This document shows, in pieces, positions 9,501 to 17,234 of a stretch of DNA of 60,440 bases (position 1 is its first letter; every line of letters begins with the position of its first letter). The notes under the pieces were generated by a model. The model searched no databases. It saw only the letters and a program-made list of their open reading frames with translations, and was not told the origin of the DNA. Source of the DNA: an uncultured Muribaculaceae bacterium (GTDB lineage Bacteria > Bacteroidota > Bacteroidia > Bacteroidales > Muribaculaceae); NCBI GenBank assembly GCA_904502025.1, contig CAJGDJ010000011.1:1-60440 (forward strand). The letters run 5' to 3'. The position numbers and the translations under genes are program-made.

Positions 9501-10438
9501 CTGATACAGGTGTAACTTCTGCCGCAGGTACCGCAATCACAAGCGATGCTGCAGGTAATGTTATCGTATCAACTTCAATGTATGCTGGTGGTAATACTGC
9601 TATGAAAGTTCTTCCTGCAGGTGGCTCATCAATGAAAGATTTGACAATCACAATGCCTGCTGGTGTAGCAGCTGCACAAATGCAATATCTTGGCAAGGCT
9701 TCAGGCGACATAATGGGCAATGGTGGTGCATTATATCTCTTCCCAAGTGGTGCGACATCTGTGGCTAAAATTATATTCAAAAATGGTGTGCAACAATCAG
9801 CAGAGGCTATTGCTGTAGGTGCAGTTACTGCTGATGGACAATCAATCGCACTGCCATTGAGCGATGATTATACCTCAAACGATATTGCGGTAAGGAACAG
9901 AAATAATAAATATTTCTATCATAGCAATGGTAGTTCATTTGTAGCTTATGCCGACAATGGTATTAAAACAACCCAAGGTGGTACTATCTTTAAGTTAGGA
10001 GATGTGTATTATGGAGTAGAGCCTATCGGCACATCATATCGTGATGGATTCCAAGTTGTAGATTTGACAAATAATGTAGTGGTGGCAACACACACTGAAG
10101 AACTCACTACAACAGCAGTTTCGCCAAATCCAAACTGCATAATTGCTGAAATAAACAAAGATAACACTGTTAGTCTCTATCAATATGTTCCGGGGCAACT
10201 TGCAACAATGTACACTTTTGAAGTTAAGGCTTATACAGGCATTGAAGAAGCTGAAACTGAAGATGCGATTGTAACATCTGGTAACGGTTATATTGAAATT
10301 TTGGGCGAAACTCAATCAATCGAAGTGTTTGACATGCAGGGAAATATGATTAGCCAAAACGAAGCATATATTTCATGCCAAACTGGTGTTTATCTTGTGC
10401 GTGTTGATGGAATAGTAACTAAAGTTATTGTGAAATAA
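6587..10438 (+). CDS. Secreted phosphodiester glycosidase (NAGPA/DUF2233) with propeller regions and T9SS sorting domain
   Basis: This 1283-residue exported protein has a signal peptide at 1-19. Residues about 30-430 form a NAGPA/DUF2233-type domain: the signature QVDGGGSAQMTING lies near residue 399, and NGHFW and NAVVTQ near the start also fit. Enzymes of this family uncover N-acetylglucosamine phosphodiesters or act on phosphodiester-linked sugars. A PEPEPEP linker (about 445) leads to an Ig-like segment, then repeated YENG/DNRG/DGKIYV blocks (about 570-1190) that look like beta-propellers. The last 65 residues (IEVFDMQGNMI ... GVYLVRVDG ... KVIVK) are a type A T9SS sorting domain, so it is probably cell-surface anchored. 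It is monocistronic with its own promoter and terminator. The propeller call is inference. Confidence 0.85.
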   Translation: MRKILLTLTAFACAILVNAESFTAGGETYTYTVTGSSTPSSGVKHTRMRFTAPSSCNVSIVEVDLTNSNVAVEAFTASDALLKTEKMTNFYTRKKNASRNAVVTQNGHFWSMSTQSGTSAGVHATNTLLGGCMVNGVIKTETNWTNDQWNGGPTRTGILGITTDGKAVIGNYKTIVKAMCPAKWGSDESTNVLQITEVNKYCIASDYMALFTPEFPKDRAFKVLNTSAGQPGTEVTGTSIEIYLKMDAGQTLANNSWVKATVGAIKTNTSGGTRGDYDFVLVAAPGVSQNVLATLAVGDKMQFKYYWEATSGGATPAFTNVIAGNAIVMQNGSITTRATDETYNTTAYARSLYGINSAGTKLIMCVVDKGQNEAEGVSYGATCTRASYIMKQFGAQTVLQVDGGGSAQMTINGSLVTKPADGSERAVASGIAVYSLGGTTPDPEPEPEPGTPVEVTPATGTANPFAFEVTGEVNDNKLTVNYVLNTAATGVNVVLMKNGIVAKTVALGSDKCTEAGHSAEIDLSGLSAGDYTWAVEVTGATKDAVQEFKSIRFNHPQGVDVDRNFESPYFGRIYVTEGRASSSSVHYSYSNGGQGLYMFTPRFIGIQNWITGKYVYTGGVAIDQTVGSKSGADFRKVRIAEDGRIFVTRQNDSGSYLLEVPDATALQQNDASFSNVFTGGSLNATTYAYENGSTFISAPNIGFDVKGGGENLTLAMLSGQATLFTNTATAASRVDQYALGSNANWSSAASPVSTLSGKYTVNYSGTNLCYDNRGGLWYCQYRDAPSATQPALIYIDSQGNQKYLDITTVRGGGGIRFNHDYTQIAIASSITTLSIYDISYSSDNTPTLTERIRITHGMGKNINDIAWDRTNNIYAVSNNGEILKAFSIPRSNNAFATEAASQYGFTIEAQGEDLSDNEEAAEGYALTQEWAHTEGHLVANTASRWATAFDGKIYVNDHSASKLYYWNEDGKTDTGVTSAAGTAITSDAAGNVIVSTSMYAGGNTAMKVLPAGGSSMKDLTITMPAGVAAAQMQYLGKASGDIMGNGGALYLFPSGATSVAKIIFKNGVQQSAEAIAVGAVTADGQSIALPLSDDYTSNDIAVRNRNNKYFYHSNGSSFVAYADNGIKTTQGGTIFKLGDVYYGVEPIGTSYRDGFQVVDLTNNVVVATHTEELTTTAVSPNPNCIIAEINKDNTVSLYQYVPGQLATMYTFEVKAYTGIEEAETEDAIVTSGNGYIEILGETQSIEVFDMQGNMISQNEAYISCQTGVYLVRVDGIVTKVIVK

Positions 10439-10460
10439 ATAATTTGAAAACCTAGGAAAT

Positions 10461-10493
10461 AAAGCCCGGAGAAATCTTCGGGCTTTATTTTGT
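10461..10493 (+). terminator. Intrinsic terminator
   Basis: AAAGCCCG / CGGGCTTT (10461-10468, 10479-10486), extended inward by GAGA/TCTT pairs, is followed by ATTTTGTTT. It ends the glycosidase transcript. Confidence 0.9.
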
Positions 10494-10609
10494 TTGCGGG
10501 TACTAATATTTTTTTATAAATATATAATAAAACATTAGGAATAATAATAAATATTCACTAAATTCGCGAAAACGAGTGTTGTCATTTGTAATGATTGAAT
10601 TTTTGCAAG

Positions 10610-11239
10610 ATGCCACAAGCTATATCTCGATATATAAATTCAAGTATAATAGTTATCATTTCAATGATGATGCTTCAATGTGATGGCTCAGTGAAAAAGT
10701 CGTTACCACAAATCCCAATTGAAAAAATTCAACAAGGAGATATCGTTTTTCGTAGAGGCGAAAGCATGGCAAGTGAAGTTGTGCTATTTAATGATGCTGA
10801 TGGGAAATATTCACATGTGGGCATTGTAGTGGAATGCGATAGTGGAATGATGGTTGTTCACGCTGTTCCCGGAGAAAATCCAAAACTTCCGAATTACGAC
10901 CTAATTGTAATGGAACGAATAGATAAATTCTTTGCACCGGAGGCTGCTGTCATGGGCGAAATAATGAGAATGGATTTAGACTCAACCAAATGTTGCCTAT
11001 TAAGTAAATTGGCTATTGAAAAGGTTAAGCAAAAAGTGCCATTTGATCATAATTATGATTTATCCGATACTACTAAGCTATATTGTACAGAACTGTTACA
11101 ACATCTTTATGAAAAAATTGGTATAGATCTTGCTCAAGGGCGAATAACTTCAATTAATGTCCCGGGAATGACAAATGACTATATAATGCCGTCAGATATA
11201 TATCATAATGATAAACTTAAATCAATATTTATTTACTAA
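10610..11239 (+). CDS. YiiX/YebB-like NlpC/P60-type cysteine hydrolase
   Basis: This 209-residue protein probably acts in the periplasm as a permuted papain-fold hydrolase (YiiX/DUF830 type). It has a hydrophobic N-terminus (residues 7-22). The block GDIVFRRGESMASEVV is followed by YSHVGIVVE, with the catalytic His in SHVG. YCTELLQHLYEKIGID follows, with the Cys in YCTE. Substrates of the family are amide bonds of peptidoglycan or lipid; which one is not readable here. I chose ATG 10610 over the upstream in-frame TTG at 10595 because it places the hydrophobic segment properly. The Cys at residue 23 (MMMLQC) is a poor lipobox. The DUF4878 lipoprotein follows after 33 nt. Confidence 0.82.
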   Translation: MPQAISRYINSSIIVIISMMMLQCDGSVKKSLPQIPIEKIQQGDIVFRRGESMASEVVLFNDADGKYSHVGIVVECDSGMMVVHAVPGENPKLPNYDLIVMERIDKFFAPEAAVMGEIMRMDLDSTKCCLLSKLAIEKVKQKVPFDHNYDLSDTTKLYCTELLQHLYEKIGIDLAQGRITSINVPGMTNDYIMPSDIYHNDKLKSIFIY

Positions 11240-11272
11240 CCCTATTTATTAACTCTAAACACTGTTTTAATT

Positions 11273-11680
11273 ATGAAAAAAGTTTTTTTAGCATTAGTGT
11301 GTGTATTTGCTTTAATGGCAACATCATGTGGTGGTAACTCTGCAACTCCTGCAGGTGCAGCAGCTGAATGTATTGAACTCATCAAAGCTAAAGATTATGA
11401 AGGTTTTGTTGAAACAATCAAAATGAGTGAGAATGCAACACCTGAAGAAATTGAACAAACAAAACAAATGTATGTGTCTTTGTTTAAGGAAAAAGGTGAA
11501 AAACAAATGGAAAAGAAAGGTGGCATTGAATCATACACTCTCGTAAGTGAAGAAATTGCAGAAGATGGACAAACTGCAAAAGTGAAATATGATGTCACTT
11601 ATGGAGATGGTTCTACCGACACTCAAAAATTCAACATGGTATTGGTTGATGGAAAGTGGATGCAAGAAGTAAAAAAATAA
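11273..11680 (+). CDS. DUF4878 domain lipoprotein
   Basis: This 135-residue lipoprotein has the signal MKKVFLALVCVFALMATSC with a clean lipobox (ATSC, Cys 19), so it is probably lipid-anchored. The remainder has a small cystatin/NTF2-like fold pattern: a helix-rich first half with EEIEQTKQMYVSLFKEKGEKQ, then strands ending AKVKYDVTYGDGSTDTQKF and LVDGKWMQEVKK. This is typical of DUF4878. Function is unknown; ligand binding is only a family-level suggestion. It may be co-transcribed with the hydrolase upstream and is followed by a bidirectional terminator. Confidence 0.85.
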   Translation: MKKVFLALVCVFALMATSCGGNSATPAGAAAECIELIKAKDYEGFVETIKMSENATPEEIEQTKQMYVSLFKEKGEKQMEKKGGIESYTLVSEEIAEDGQTAKVKYDVTYGDGSTDTQKFNMVLVDGKWMQEVKK

Positions 11681-11696
11681 GCACTAAAATCTAATA

Positions 11697-11745
11697 AATG
11701 GAGGTGTGTCTTAGTTCAAAATAGAACAGACACACCTCCTTTAAT
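11697..11745. terminator. Bidirectional terminator between convergent genes
   Basis: The stem GGAGGTGTGTC (11700-11710) / GACACACCTCC (11729-11739) has flanking A/T runs on both sides. It separates the plus-strand DUF4878 gene from the minus-strand esterase. Confidence 0.85.
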
Positions 11746-11762
11746 ATAATGCCTTTTGTTTA

Positions 11763-13085
11763 TTATCCTTCGCCTTGTGATTTGTAGGTTACGTTAGGTG
11801 CACCAGCGGGATGGGCTGTGGCGTTGATCTTGCGTTTGAAAATATTGCCGTTTACATCTTTTACATAAAGATTGTTTCCTTCAAAGGCAAATGCTGCAAT
11901 ATCGCTAGTAGTTGGGTAAGGGAGGATTGCTCGCACACGTCCGCTGTGATCGCAAACTTGGATGCCCATTTTTGTTGCAACATAAAGATTTCCGTCGGTA
12001 GCATATAGCATGCCAATGATGTCAAAATATTGGTGCAAGGTGTTATGTAGCCAATAATATTGTTGGCGATTATATTTTTTACCTTCGACATCAACGGTGT
12101 AACTAATGAGCCAGTCGGAGTTTGGTTCTGTTTCAGTGAATAGTTTGCCGTCGGGAGATGTTGCATATTTTTCGGTAACTTTTGGCATTTTGCCGTGATG
12201 TGCAATCCAGTTTTCTCCTTCAAGGAGTATCGCTTGAAGCATATTGTTTTGTGATTTACCAGCCTTTACTGGGGCGGGATAGTCTTTCCAAAGATAACGC
12301 ATAGCTTCGGGGAATAGGCGAGATCCATTTTTAATGCTGTGGTTGCCGTCGTCCCATACGGCTTTGTATTCATATCCTGCAAATTCAAGAGCAGAGGCTA
12401 CGAGTTGGTTTTGTTCGTACCAATGCCCGAATAGAGCGTTCCAAATATCGTTTGAGCCGTCGTGGATAAATACTCGTATGGGGCGAGGTTCGTATTTGCG
12501 AATGAGTGCAGGGTATTCATGTCCACCTCGCATTGATACGAATGTGCCACATGTGGTGTAGATGCGACTGAATAGGTCGGGTCGCAAGAATGTGGCATTA
12601 AATGAAGCTATACCACTACTGCTTGCACCAGAAATTGCACGGTCGTTAGGGTCTTTTGATATTTTGATAGTGCGACCGTCGGCGAGTGTGTGACTTTCGG
12701 CAGCAGGGAGTAACTCAGTTTCGATAAAACGAGCAAATGTGTCATCTACTCGGTCAAATTCATTGCTGCGATTGTAGCGAATCACAGTGCTATCATTCGC
12801 GATACGACCGGGTTTTACAAATACACCTATTGTTACAGGCATTTCGCCGTTGGTAATGAGTGTATCCATAACGGCTGTTGCATTATAGAGTATGCCATCA
12901 AGACCTAAATATAAACAAGCCGGTTTAGTTCCATCATATTGTTTTGGAATATATACTTTGTAGTCGTGAACGGTGCCAGGGTAAAATTTAGAGTTATTTA
13001 TTTTGCCATCAATGATGATGCTTTTTTCGGCTGAAGTTGCCGACAGTGCCATAAAGGCAATGATAAATGTTAATAATTTCTTCAT
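11763..13085 (-). CDS. Secreted esterase (enterochelin-esterase type) with C-terminal propeller-like part
   Basis: This 440-residue protein has a signal peptide (about 1-19, SATSAE). Residues 35-290 form an alpha/beta-hydrolase of the Fes/esterase-D type: KVYIPKQYDG, LDGILYN (oxyanion region), the nucleophile elbow ISGASSSG (Ser about 156) and DDGNHS (His about 270). The last 130 residues (DGNLYVATKMGIQVCDHSGRV, FEGNNLYVKDVNGNIFKRK) look like two or three blades of an SMP30/gluconolactonase-type propeller, an unusual tail. The ATG at 13085 is chosen because it opens directly on the signal peptide; upstream in-frame starts fall inside yigZ. It is last in the ftsX-to-esterase run, 19 nt after yigZ. 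Substrate unknown. Confidence 0.82.
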   Translation of the reverse strand: MKKLLTFIIAFMALSATSAEKSIIIDGKINNSKFYPGTVHDYKVYIPKQYDGTKPACLYLGLDGILYNATAVMDTLITNGEMPVTIGVFVKPGRIANDSTVIRYNRSNEFDRVDDTFARFIETELLPAAESHTLADGRTIKISKDPNDRAISGASSSGIASFNATFLRPDLFSRIYTTCGTFVSMRGGHEYPALIRKYEPRPIRVFIHDGSNDIWNALFGHWYEQNQLVASALEFAGYEYKAVWDDGNHSIKNGSRLFPEAMRYLWKDYPAPVKAGKSQNNMLQAILLEGENWIAHHGKMPKVTEKYATSPDGKLFTETEPNSDWLISYTVDVEGKKYNRQQYYWLHNTLHQYFDIIGMLYATDGNLYVATKMGIQVCDHSGRVRAILPYPTTSDIAAFAFEGNNLYVKDVNGNIFKRKINATAHPAGAPNVTYKSQGEG

Positions 13086-13104
13086 GGTTATATGAGTAAA
13101 ATGA

Positions 13105-13701
13105 TTATTCATTAAAAGTAACGCCATCGATGTCAAGTAGCCTATTAGCTACAGCTTCACGATTATCGAGGCGTGTGGTTATCGTCATTTCGCAAGCATT
13201 ATCAAACACTTGGTTTGTTATTTTTATGTTTGAATCTTTTACGACTTTCATCACGTCGTTCATTGCGAGATAGGGGAAGTTAAATGTAATAGATGCCATT
13301 TCGTGACATTCTATTATGTTGCCTGCGAGAATCGCTTCACGAGCAGCCTCGCGGTAGGCTACGATAAGCCCCGAAGTGCCGAGCTTTATACCTCCAAAGT
13401 AACGCACTACGATGATGACAATGTTGGTGAGGTTAAAAGAGTTGATTTGACCCAAAATGGGTTTCCCGGCAGTGCCACTTGGTTCTCCATTGTCGTTGCT
13501 AAGGAACTCATTACGAGCCGTTCCTATCATATAAGCCCAACATACATGACGTGCATCGAAGTATTCTTTTTGATATTTGGCAACTACTTCTTTAGCCTCG
13601 ACTGCCGAGCTTACAGGCACAGCAAAGGAGAGAAATTTACTCATCTTCTCTTTGTATAGCCCTTCGGCAGGAGCATCAAGGGTGTAGAACGTATCGGCCA
13701 T
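13105..13701 (-). CDS. yigZ: YigZ/IMPACT family protein
   Basis: This 198-residue cytosolic protein is of the UPF0029/IMPACT family. The N-terminal IMPACT domain contains DARHVCWAYMIG, SNDNGEPSGTAGKPIL and NIVIIVVRYFGGIKLGTSGLI, which together are diagnostic. The C-terminal part (about 130-198) is the ferredoxin-like DUF1949-type domain. The bacterial family has no settled role; nucleic-acid or ribosome-linked functions have been suggested. It sits between DUF2148 and the esterase with 8 and 19 nt gaps. Confidence 0.92.
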   Translation of the reverse strand: MADTFYTLDAPAEGLYKEKMSKFLSFAVPVSSAVEAKEVVAKYQKEYFDARHVCWAYMIGTARNEFLSNDNGEPSGTAGKPILGQINSFNLTNIVIIVVRYFGGIKLGTSGLIVAYREAAREAILAGNIIECHEMASITFNFPYLAMNDVMKVVKDSNIKITNQVFDNACEMTITTRLDNREAVANRLLDIDGVTFNE

Positions 13702-13709
13702 AGATATGG

Positions 13710-14252
13710 TTATTGTTTGTTTTCCTCTTTGGGTTTTCGATCGAAGAATGGATTCTTTGATGAAGCTGAAATTGCTATTGCGAAAACTTGCTTACAGTTA
13801 TTAAGAATGCCAAGGCGTTGAGCTGCCAAACCAGCCGAGAAGAGAACACGAGTGTCAAGACGTAAATCGGCAGCCATTGCACAGGCTGAGCCTATGGCAA
13901 TGCCCACATCTATAGAATTAAGAGCACAAGGCACTGTTGCCGGTTTGCTTTCACAAGTGGTATAACCACAATGCGAACAATTTAATCCGTGAGAGAGCTG
14001 TTGCGTTCCTATAAGGATAACACATTCGGCTTGAAGAATATTGTCGGCGTCGCGAAGGAAAAACTTCATGCCATGTTCTTCAACCATTGCCACCATTTTA
14101 TTTGACAAACGAGTTAGGTCATTGCCATCAATGAGAGCAATTTCGATAATGTCAACACCTTTCCCTTTTGGAGCAGTGCGAGCTGCTATCATCATTTGAC
14201 GAGCCGCCGCAAGCACTTGCTCGTGACGGCTATCGCGTTCGTTCAATACCAT
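13710..14252 (-). CDS. DUF2148 domain protein, Cys-rich
   Basis: This 180-residue protein is of the DUF2148 family. The central stretch LNCSHCGYTTCESKP holds three closely spaced cysteines (C-x2-C-x4-C) and a further Cys follows in TVPCALN, so an iron-sulfur cluster or metal site is plausible. GIAIGSACAMAADLRLDTRVLFSAG resembles nitroreductase-like or ferredoxin-domain relatives. No reaction is established. It is encoded 8 nt downstream of queA and 8 nt upstream of yigZ, so it is transcribed with RNA-modification genes. Confidence 0.85.
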   Translation of the reverse strand: MVLNERDSRHEQVLAAARQMMIAARTAPKGKGVDIIEIALIDGNDLTRLSNKMVAMVEEHGMKFFLRDADNILQAECVILIGTQQLSHGLNCSHCGYTTCESKPATVPCALNSIDVGIAIGSACAMAADLRLDTRVLFSAGLAAQRLGILNNCKQVFAIAISASSKNPFFDRKPKEENKQ

Positions 14253-14260
14253 ACAAACTG

Positions 14261-15310
14261 TTATAAAATGAGCATGGCATCACCGTAAGCTCCAAAACGA
14301 TATTGTTCTTTTACGGCTTGTTCGTATGCTTCCATTGTCAATTCATATCCTCCAAAAGCCGACACCATCATGAGCATAGTAGAGTAAGGCAAATGGAAGT
14401 TGCTTATAAGAGCATCTGTAACAGTGAAATCGTAAGGAGGGAAGATAAACTTGTTGGTCCAACCTTCAAATACTTTCATGTGTCCGCCCATTGATACTGC
14501 ACTTGCTATTCCTCGAAGTACAGAAGTGCCAACCGCACACACTTTGTGCTCGGCATCTTTAATCGCATTTACTTTAGTTACAAGTTCGGGGCTCACTGCC
14601 ATTTGTTCTGAATCCATTCGATGTTTAGTGAGGTCTTCAACGTCGATTTCACGGAAGTTGCCAAGACCACTATGAACGGTGAGGAATCCTTGCTCGATAC
14701 CTTTGATTTCCATGCGTTTCAATAATTCACGACTAAAGTGCATGCCTGCTGCAGGTGCAACTACAGCACCTTCATTTTTAGCAAAGATACATTGATAGCG
14801 TTCAGCATCATCTTCATTAGGTTTGCGTTTGATATAGTCGGGAAGTGGTGTTTCTCCCAAACGGAATAACGCCGCCTTAAACTCTTCGTGGCTGCCATCA
14901 AAGAGAAAACGAAGTGTACGTCCGCGAGAAGTTGTGTTGTCAATGACTTCTGCTACCATTGATTCGTCTTCTCCGAAGTATAGCTTGTTGCCAATGCGAA
15001 TTTTACGAGCGGGCTCAACAAGAACGTCCCAAAGTTTATGTTCTTCATTTAGCTCGCGAAGCAAAAAAACTTCAATTAAAGCACCTGTTTTTTCTTTATT
15101 GCCATAAAGACGAGCAGGGAATACTTTAGTGTCATTAAAAATGAAGATGTCCCCTTCGTCAAAGTGTTGAATTACATCTTTGAAATATTCGTGTTGAATT
15201 TCTCCGGTTTTGCGATTCACGACCATGAGTCGAGATTCATCGCGACCCAATGTTGGTTCTTGTGCGATGAGTTCTTCGGGGAGCTTGAATTTGAATTGTG
15301 ATAGCTTCAT
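14261..15310 (-). CDS. queA: S-adenosylmethionine:tRNA ribosyltransferase-isomerase
   Basis: QueA transfers and isomerises the ribose of SAM onto 7-aminomethyl-7-deazaguanine in tRNA, giving epoxyqueuosine. The protein is 349 residues, the normal length. Diagnostic blocks: LPEELIAQEPTLGRDESRLMV at the N-terminus, FNDTKVFPARL, VAPAAGMHFSRELL, TVHSGLGNFREIDVEDL and ISNFHLPYSTMLMMVSAFGG. All expected motifs are intact. It lies 43 nt downstream of truB. Confidence 0.96.
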   Translation of the reverse strand: MKLSQFKFKLPEELIAQEPTLGRDESRLMVVNRKTGEIQHEYFKDVIQHFDEGDIFIFNDTKVFPARLYGNKEKTGALIEVFLLRELNEEHKLWDVLVEPARKIRIGNKLYFGEDESMVAEVIDNTTSRGRTLRFLFDGSHEEFKAALFRLGETPLPDYIKRKPNEDDAERYQCIFAKNEGAVVAPAAGMHFSRELLKRMEIKGIEQGFLTVHSGLGNFREIDVEDLTKHRMDSEQMAVSPELVTKVNAIKDAEHKVCAVGTSVLRGIASAVSMGGHMKVFEGWTNKFIFPPYDFTVTDALISNFHLPYSTMLMMVSAFGGYELTMEAYEQAVKEQYRFGAYGDAMLIL

Positions 15311-15353
15311 AATTAATGTATTGTTATGTGATTTATAGTTTTATTCAATAAAA

Positions 15354-16079
15354 TTAATTGTTGATAGGTGTTTCGGGTATTATGATTTCAATGTTGTTGA
15401 GCATTTCAACTGCTTGATCGACAGTGAGACAGTTTTCAACTTTTACGTCGCCCACACGAGTGCGTCGCAAGGCAGTGAGGTGTCCGCCTGAATTAAGAGC
15501 CTCGCCAATGTCGCGAGCAAGGGCACGTATATATGTGCCTTTACTACATACAACTCTCACAACGATGCATTGTTGTGAATATTCTAACAACTCTATTTCG
15601 TCAATGACAAGAACTTTGGCCTTAAGCTCTACCTCTTTCCCTTTGCGTGCCATTTTGTAAGCACGTTTGCCATCTATCTTACATGCCGAAAATGCCGGTG
15701 GCACTTGTTCAATGCGTCCTGTGAATTTTTTCAACACATCTTCTACCATTTCGCGAGTGATATGCTCGGTGGGATAGGTGGCATCTATTTCGGTTTCAAG
15801 GTCAAATGACGGAGTTGTTGCTCCCAATGCAATTGTTGCCACATATTCTTTTGTGTGAGCTTGTAGCTCGTCGATGCGTTTGGTCGCTTTGCCGGTGCAA
15901 ATAATCATTACACCCGTAGCCAATGGGTCAAGAGTGCCGGCATGTCCCACTTTTATTTTCTTGATTTTGAGACGACGGGCCATGATGCCACGCACACGTT
16001 TCACTGCATCAAACGATGACCAGTGAAGAGGTTTATCGATATATAATATTTCTCCTTCTAAAGGATTAAACATAGTCAA
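15354..16079 (-). CDS. truB: tRNA pseudouridine(55) synthase
   Basis: TruB makes the T-loop pseudouridine 55 in tRNA. The 241-residue protein has KPLHWSSFDAVKRVR near the start, the catalytic block KVGHAGTLDPLATGVM (Asp in TLDPLA, about residue 50), QVPPAFSACKIDGKRAYKMAR and SKGTYIRALARDIG. It is compact, lacking a long C-terminal PUA extension, which is common in this phylum. It begins 6 nt after uppP. Confidence 0.96.
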   Translation of the reverse strand: MTMFNPLEGEILYIDKPLHWSSFDAVKRVRGIMARRLKIKKIKVGHAGTLDPLATGVMIICTGKATKRIDELQAHTKEYVATIALGATTPSFDLETEIDATYPTEHITREMVEDVLKKFTGRIEQVPPAFSACKIDGKRAYKMARKGKEVELKAKVLVIDEIELLEYSQQCIVVRVVCSKGTYIRALARDIGEALNSGGHLTALRRTRVGDVKVENCLTVDQAVEMLNNIEIIIPETPINN

Positions 16080-16085
16080 TATAGA

Positions 16086-16931
16086 TTACATTATTTGCAA
16101 ATTAACGCCACATGCGAGCATAACAAGAATTGCTCCTCCTACTATGATACGATACCACCCAAATGCTTGAAATCCATGCTTTGATACGAAGTTGATAAAG
16201 AATTTAATAGCAAGCAGAGCAACGATAAATGCTACAATATTTCCAATAATCAATGTGTCGAGGTTGTTGGTAATTAGTTCTGTGCCACCAACTTTGATTA
16301 GTTTATAGCATTTATAAACGGTTGCTCCAAGCATAGTGGGAACGGCGAGAAAAAATGAAAATTCAGCTGCTACTTTGCGTGTCATTTTTTGCGACATACC
16401 GCCCACGATTGTTGCCATGGAACGAGAAACTCCGGGTATCATTGATATACATTGGAAAAGTCCCACCATAAACGCTCGTTTTTCAGTAAGGATGGTCTTT
16501 TCGCTGCCTTTGTTGAAAAGCTTATCGCAGAAAAGCATAAATATGCCACCAATAACAAGCATTACAGCCACCACCCACACTTTTTCAAGCATTTCGTCGA
16601 TAAAATCATTGCATAAAAGTCCTAACACTGCTGCAGGAATAAAAGCAATGAATAGTTTCCAATAAAAATCATATTTGTGAAGTATGCGTTTAACCCAGCC
16701 TGCACCATCGGGAGCAGGGGTGTTGTTGAGTTGGAAAAAACGTTTCCAATATAGCCAAACAACAGAAAGTATTGCTCCAAATTGAATAATGAACGTAAAT
16801 GCTTTTACATAATCAGAACTTTCTACCCCCAATAGATTTTGTGCTATAATCATGTGTCCGGTTGAAGACACAGGTAGAAATTCAGTTAAGCCCTCAACGA
16901 TGGCTATAATAATCGAATCGAGAATGTCCAT
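16086..16931 (-). CDS. uppP: Undecaprenyl-diphosphate phosphatase
   Basis: This BacA/UppP-type polytopic inner-membrane protein of 281 residues recycles undecaprenyl diphosphate for peptidoglycan and O-antigen synthesis. The two active-site motifs are clear: EGLTEFLPVSSTGHMII (residues 14-30) and PGVSRSMATIVGG (about 170-182). Its start overlaps the stop of the DUF3098 gene by one base, indicating translational coupling. Confidence 0.96.
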   Translation of the reverse strand: MDILDSIIIAIVEGLTEFLPVSSTGHMIIAQNLLGVESSDYVKAFTFIIQFGAILSVVWLYWKRFFQLNNTPAPDGAGWVKRILHKYDFYWKLFIAFIPAAVLGLLCNDFIDEMLEKVWVVAVMLVIGGIFMLFCDKLFNKGSEKTILTEKRAFMVGLFQCISMIPGVSRSMATIVGGMSQKMTRKVAAEFSFFLAVPTMLGATVYKCYKLIKVGGTELITNNLDTLIIGNIVAFIVALLAIKFFINFVSKHGFQAFGWYRIIVGGAILVMLACGVNLQIM

Positions 16932-17203
16932 TATGCGTTATTTTCTTTCTTTGAACGATATATGATACCAAATCCCATAAAAATAAATCCAAGGAAAGCT
17001 ATTGTTGGACCAATAACAATGCGACGAGTGCTGAAGATGTCGGGATTGAAGCTTTCCATTGATGAGCTATCGCCAGTCATCAATAAAAATCCTAACACAA
17101 TCATTGCTCCGGCTATTGCCATTAAGATGAGATTGACTTTGTGAAGAGGGAAAACAACTCGTTTGTTTTCTTTGGTTGGTTGATTAAATGTTTTTTGTGC
17201 CAT
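16931..17203 (-). CDS. DUF3098 membrane protein
   Basis: This 90-residue protein has two hydrophobic segments (about 27-45 and 65-82) separated by a polar stretch SSSMESFNPDIFSTRRI. The layout, and the place between ftsX and uppP, fit the Bacteroidota family DUF3098. Role unknown; conserved linkage to FtsX and UppP points to the cell envelope. Confidence 0.85.
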   Translation of the reverse strand: MAQKTFNQPTKENKRVVFPLHKVNLILMAIAGAMIVLGFLLMTGDSSSMESFNPDIFSTRRIVIGPTIAFLGFIFMGFGIIYRSKKENNA

Positions 17204-17234
17204 TATATTTTTAACTTAAATTTTCGATTGATAG

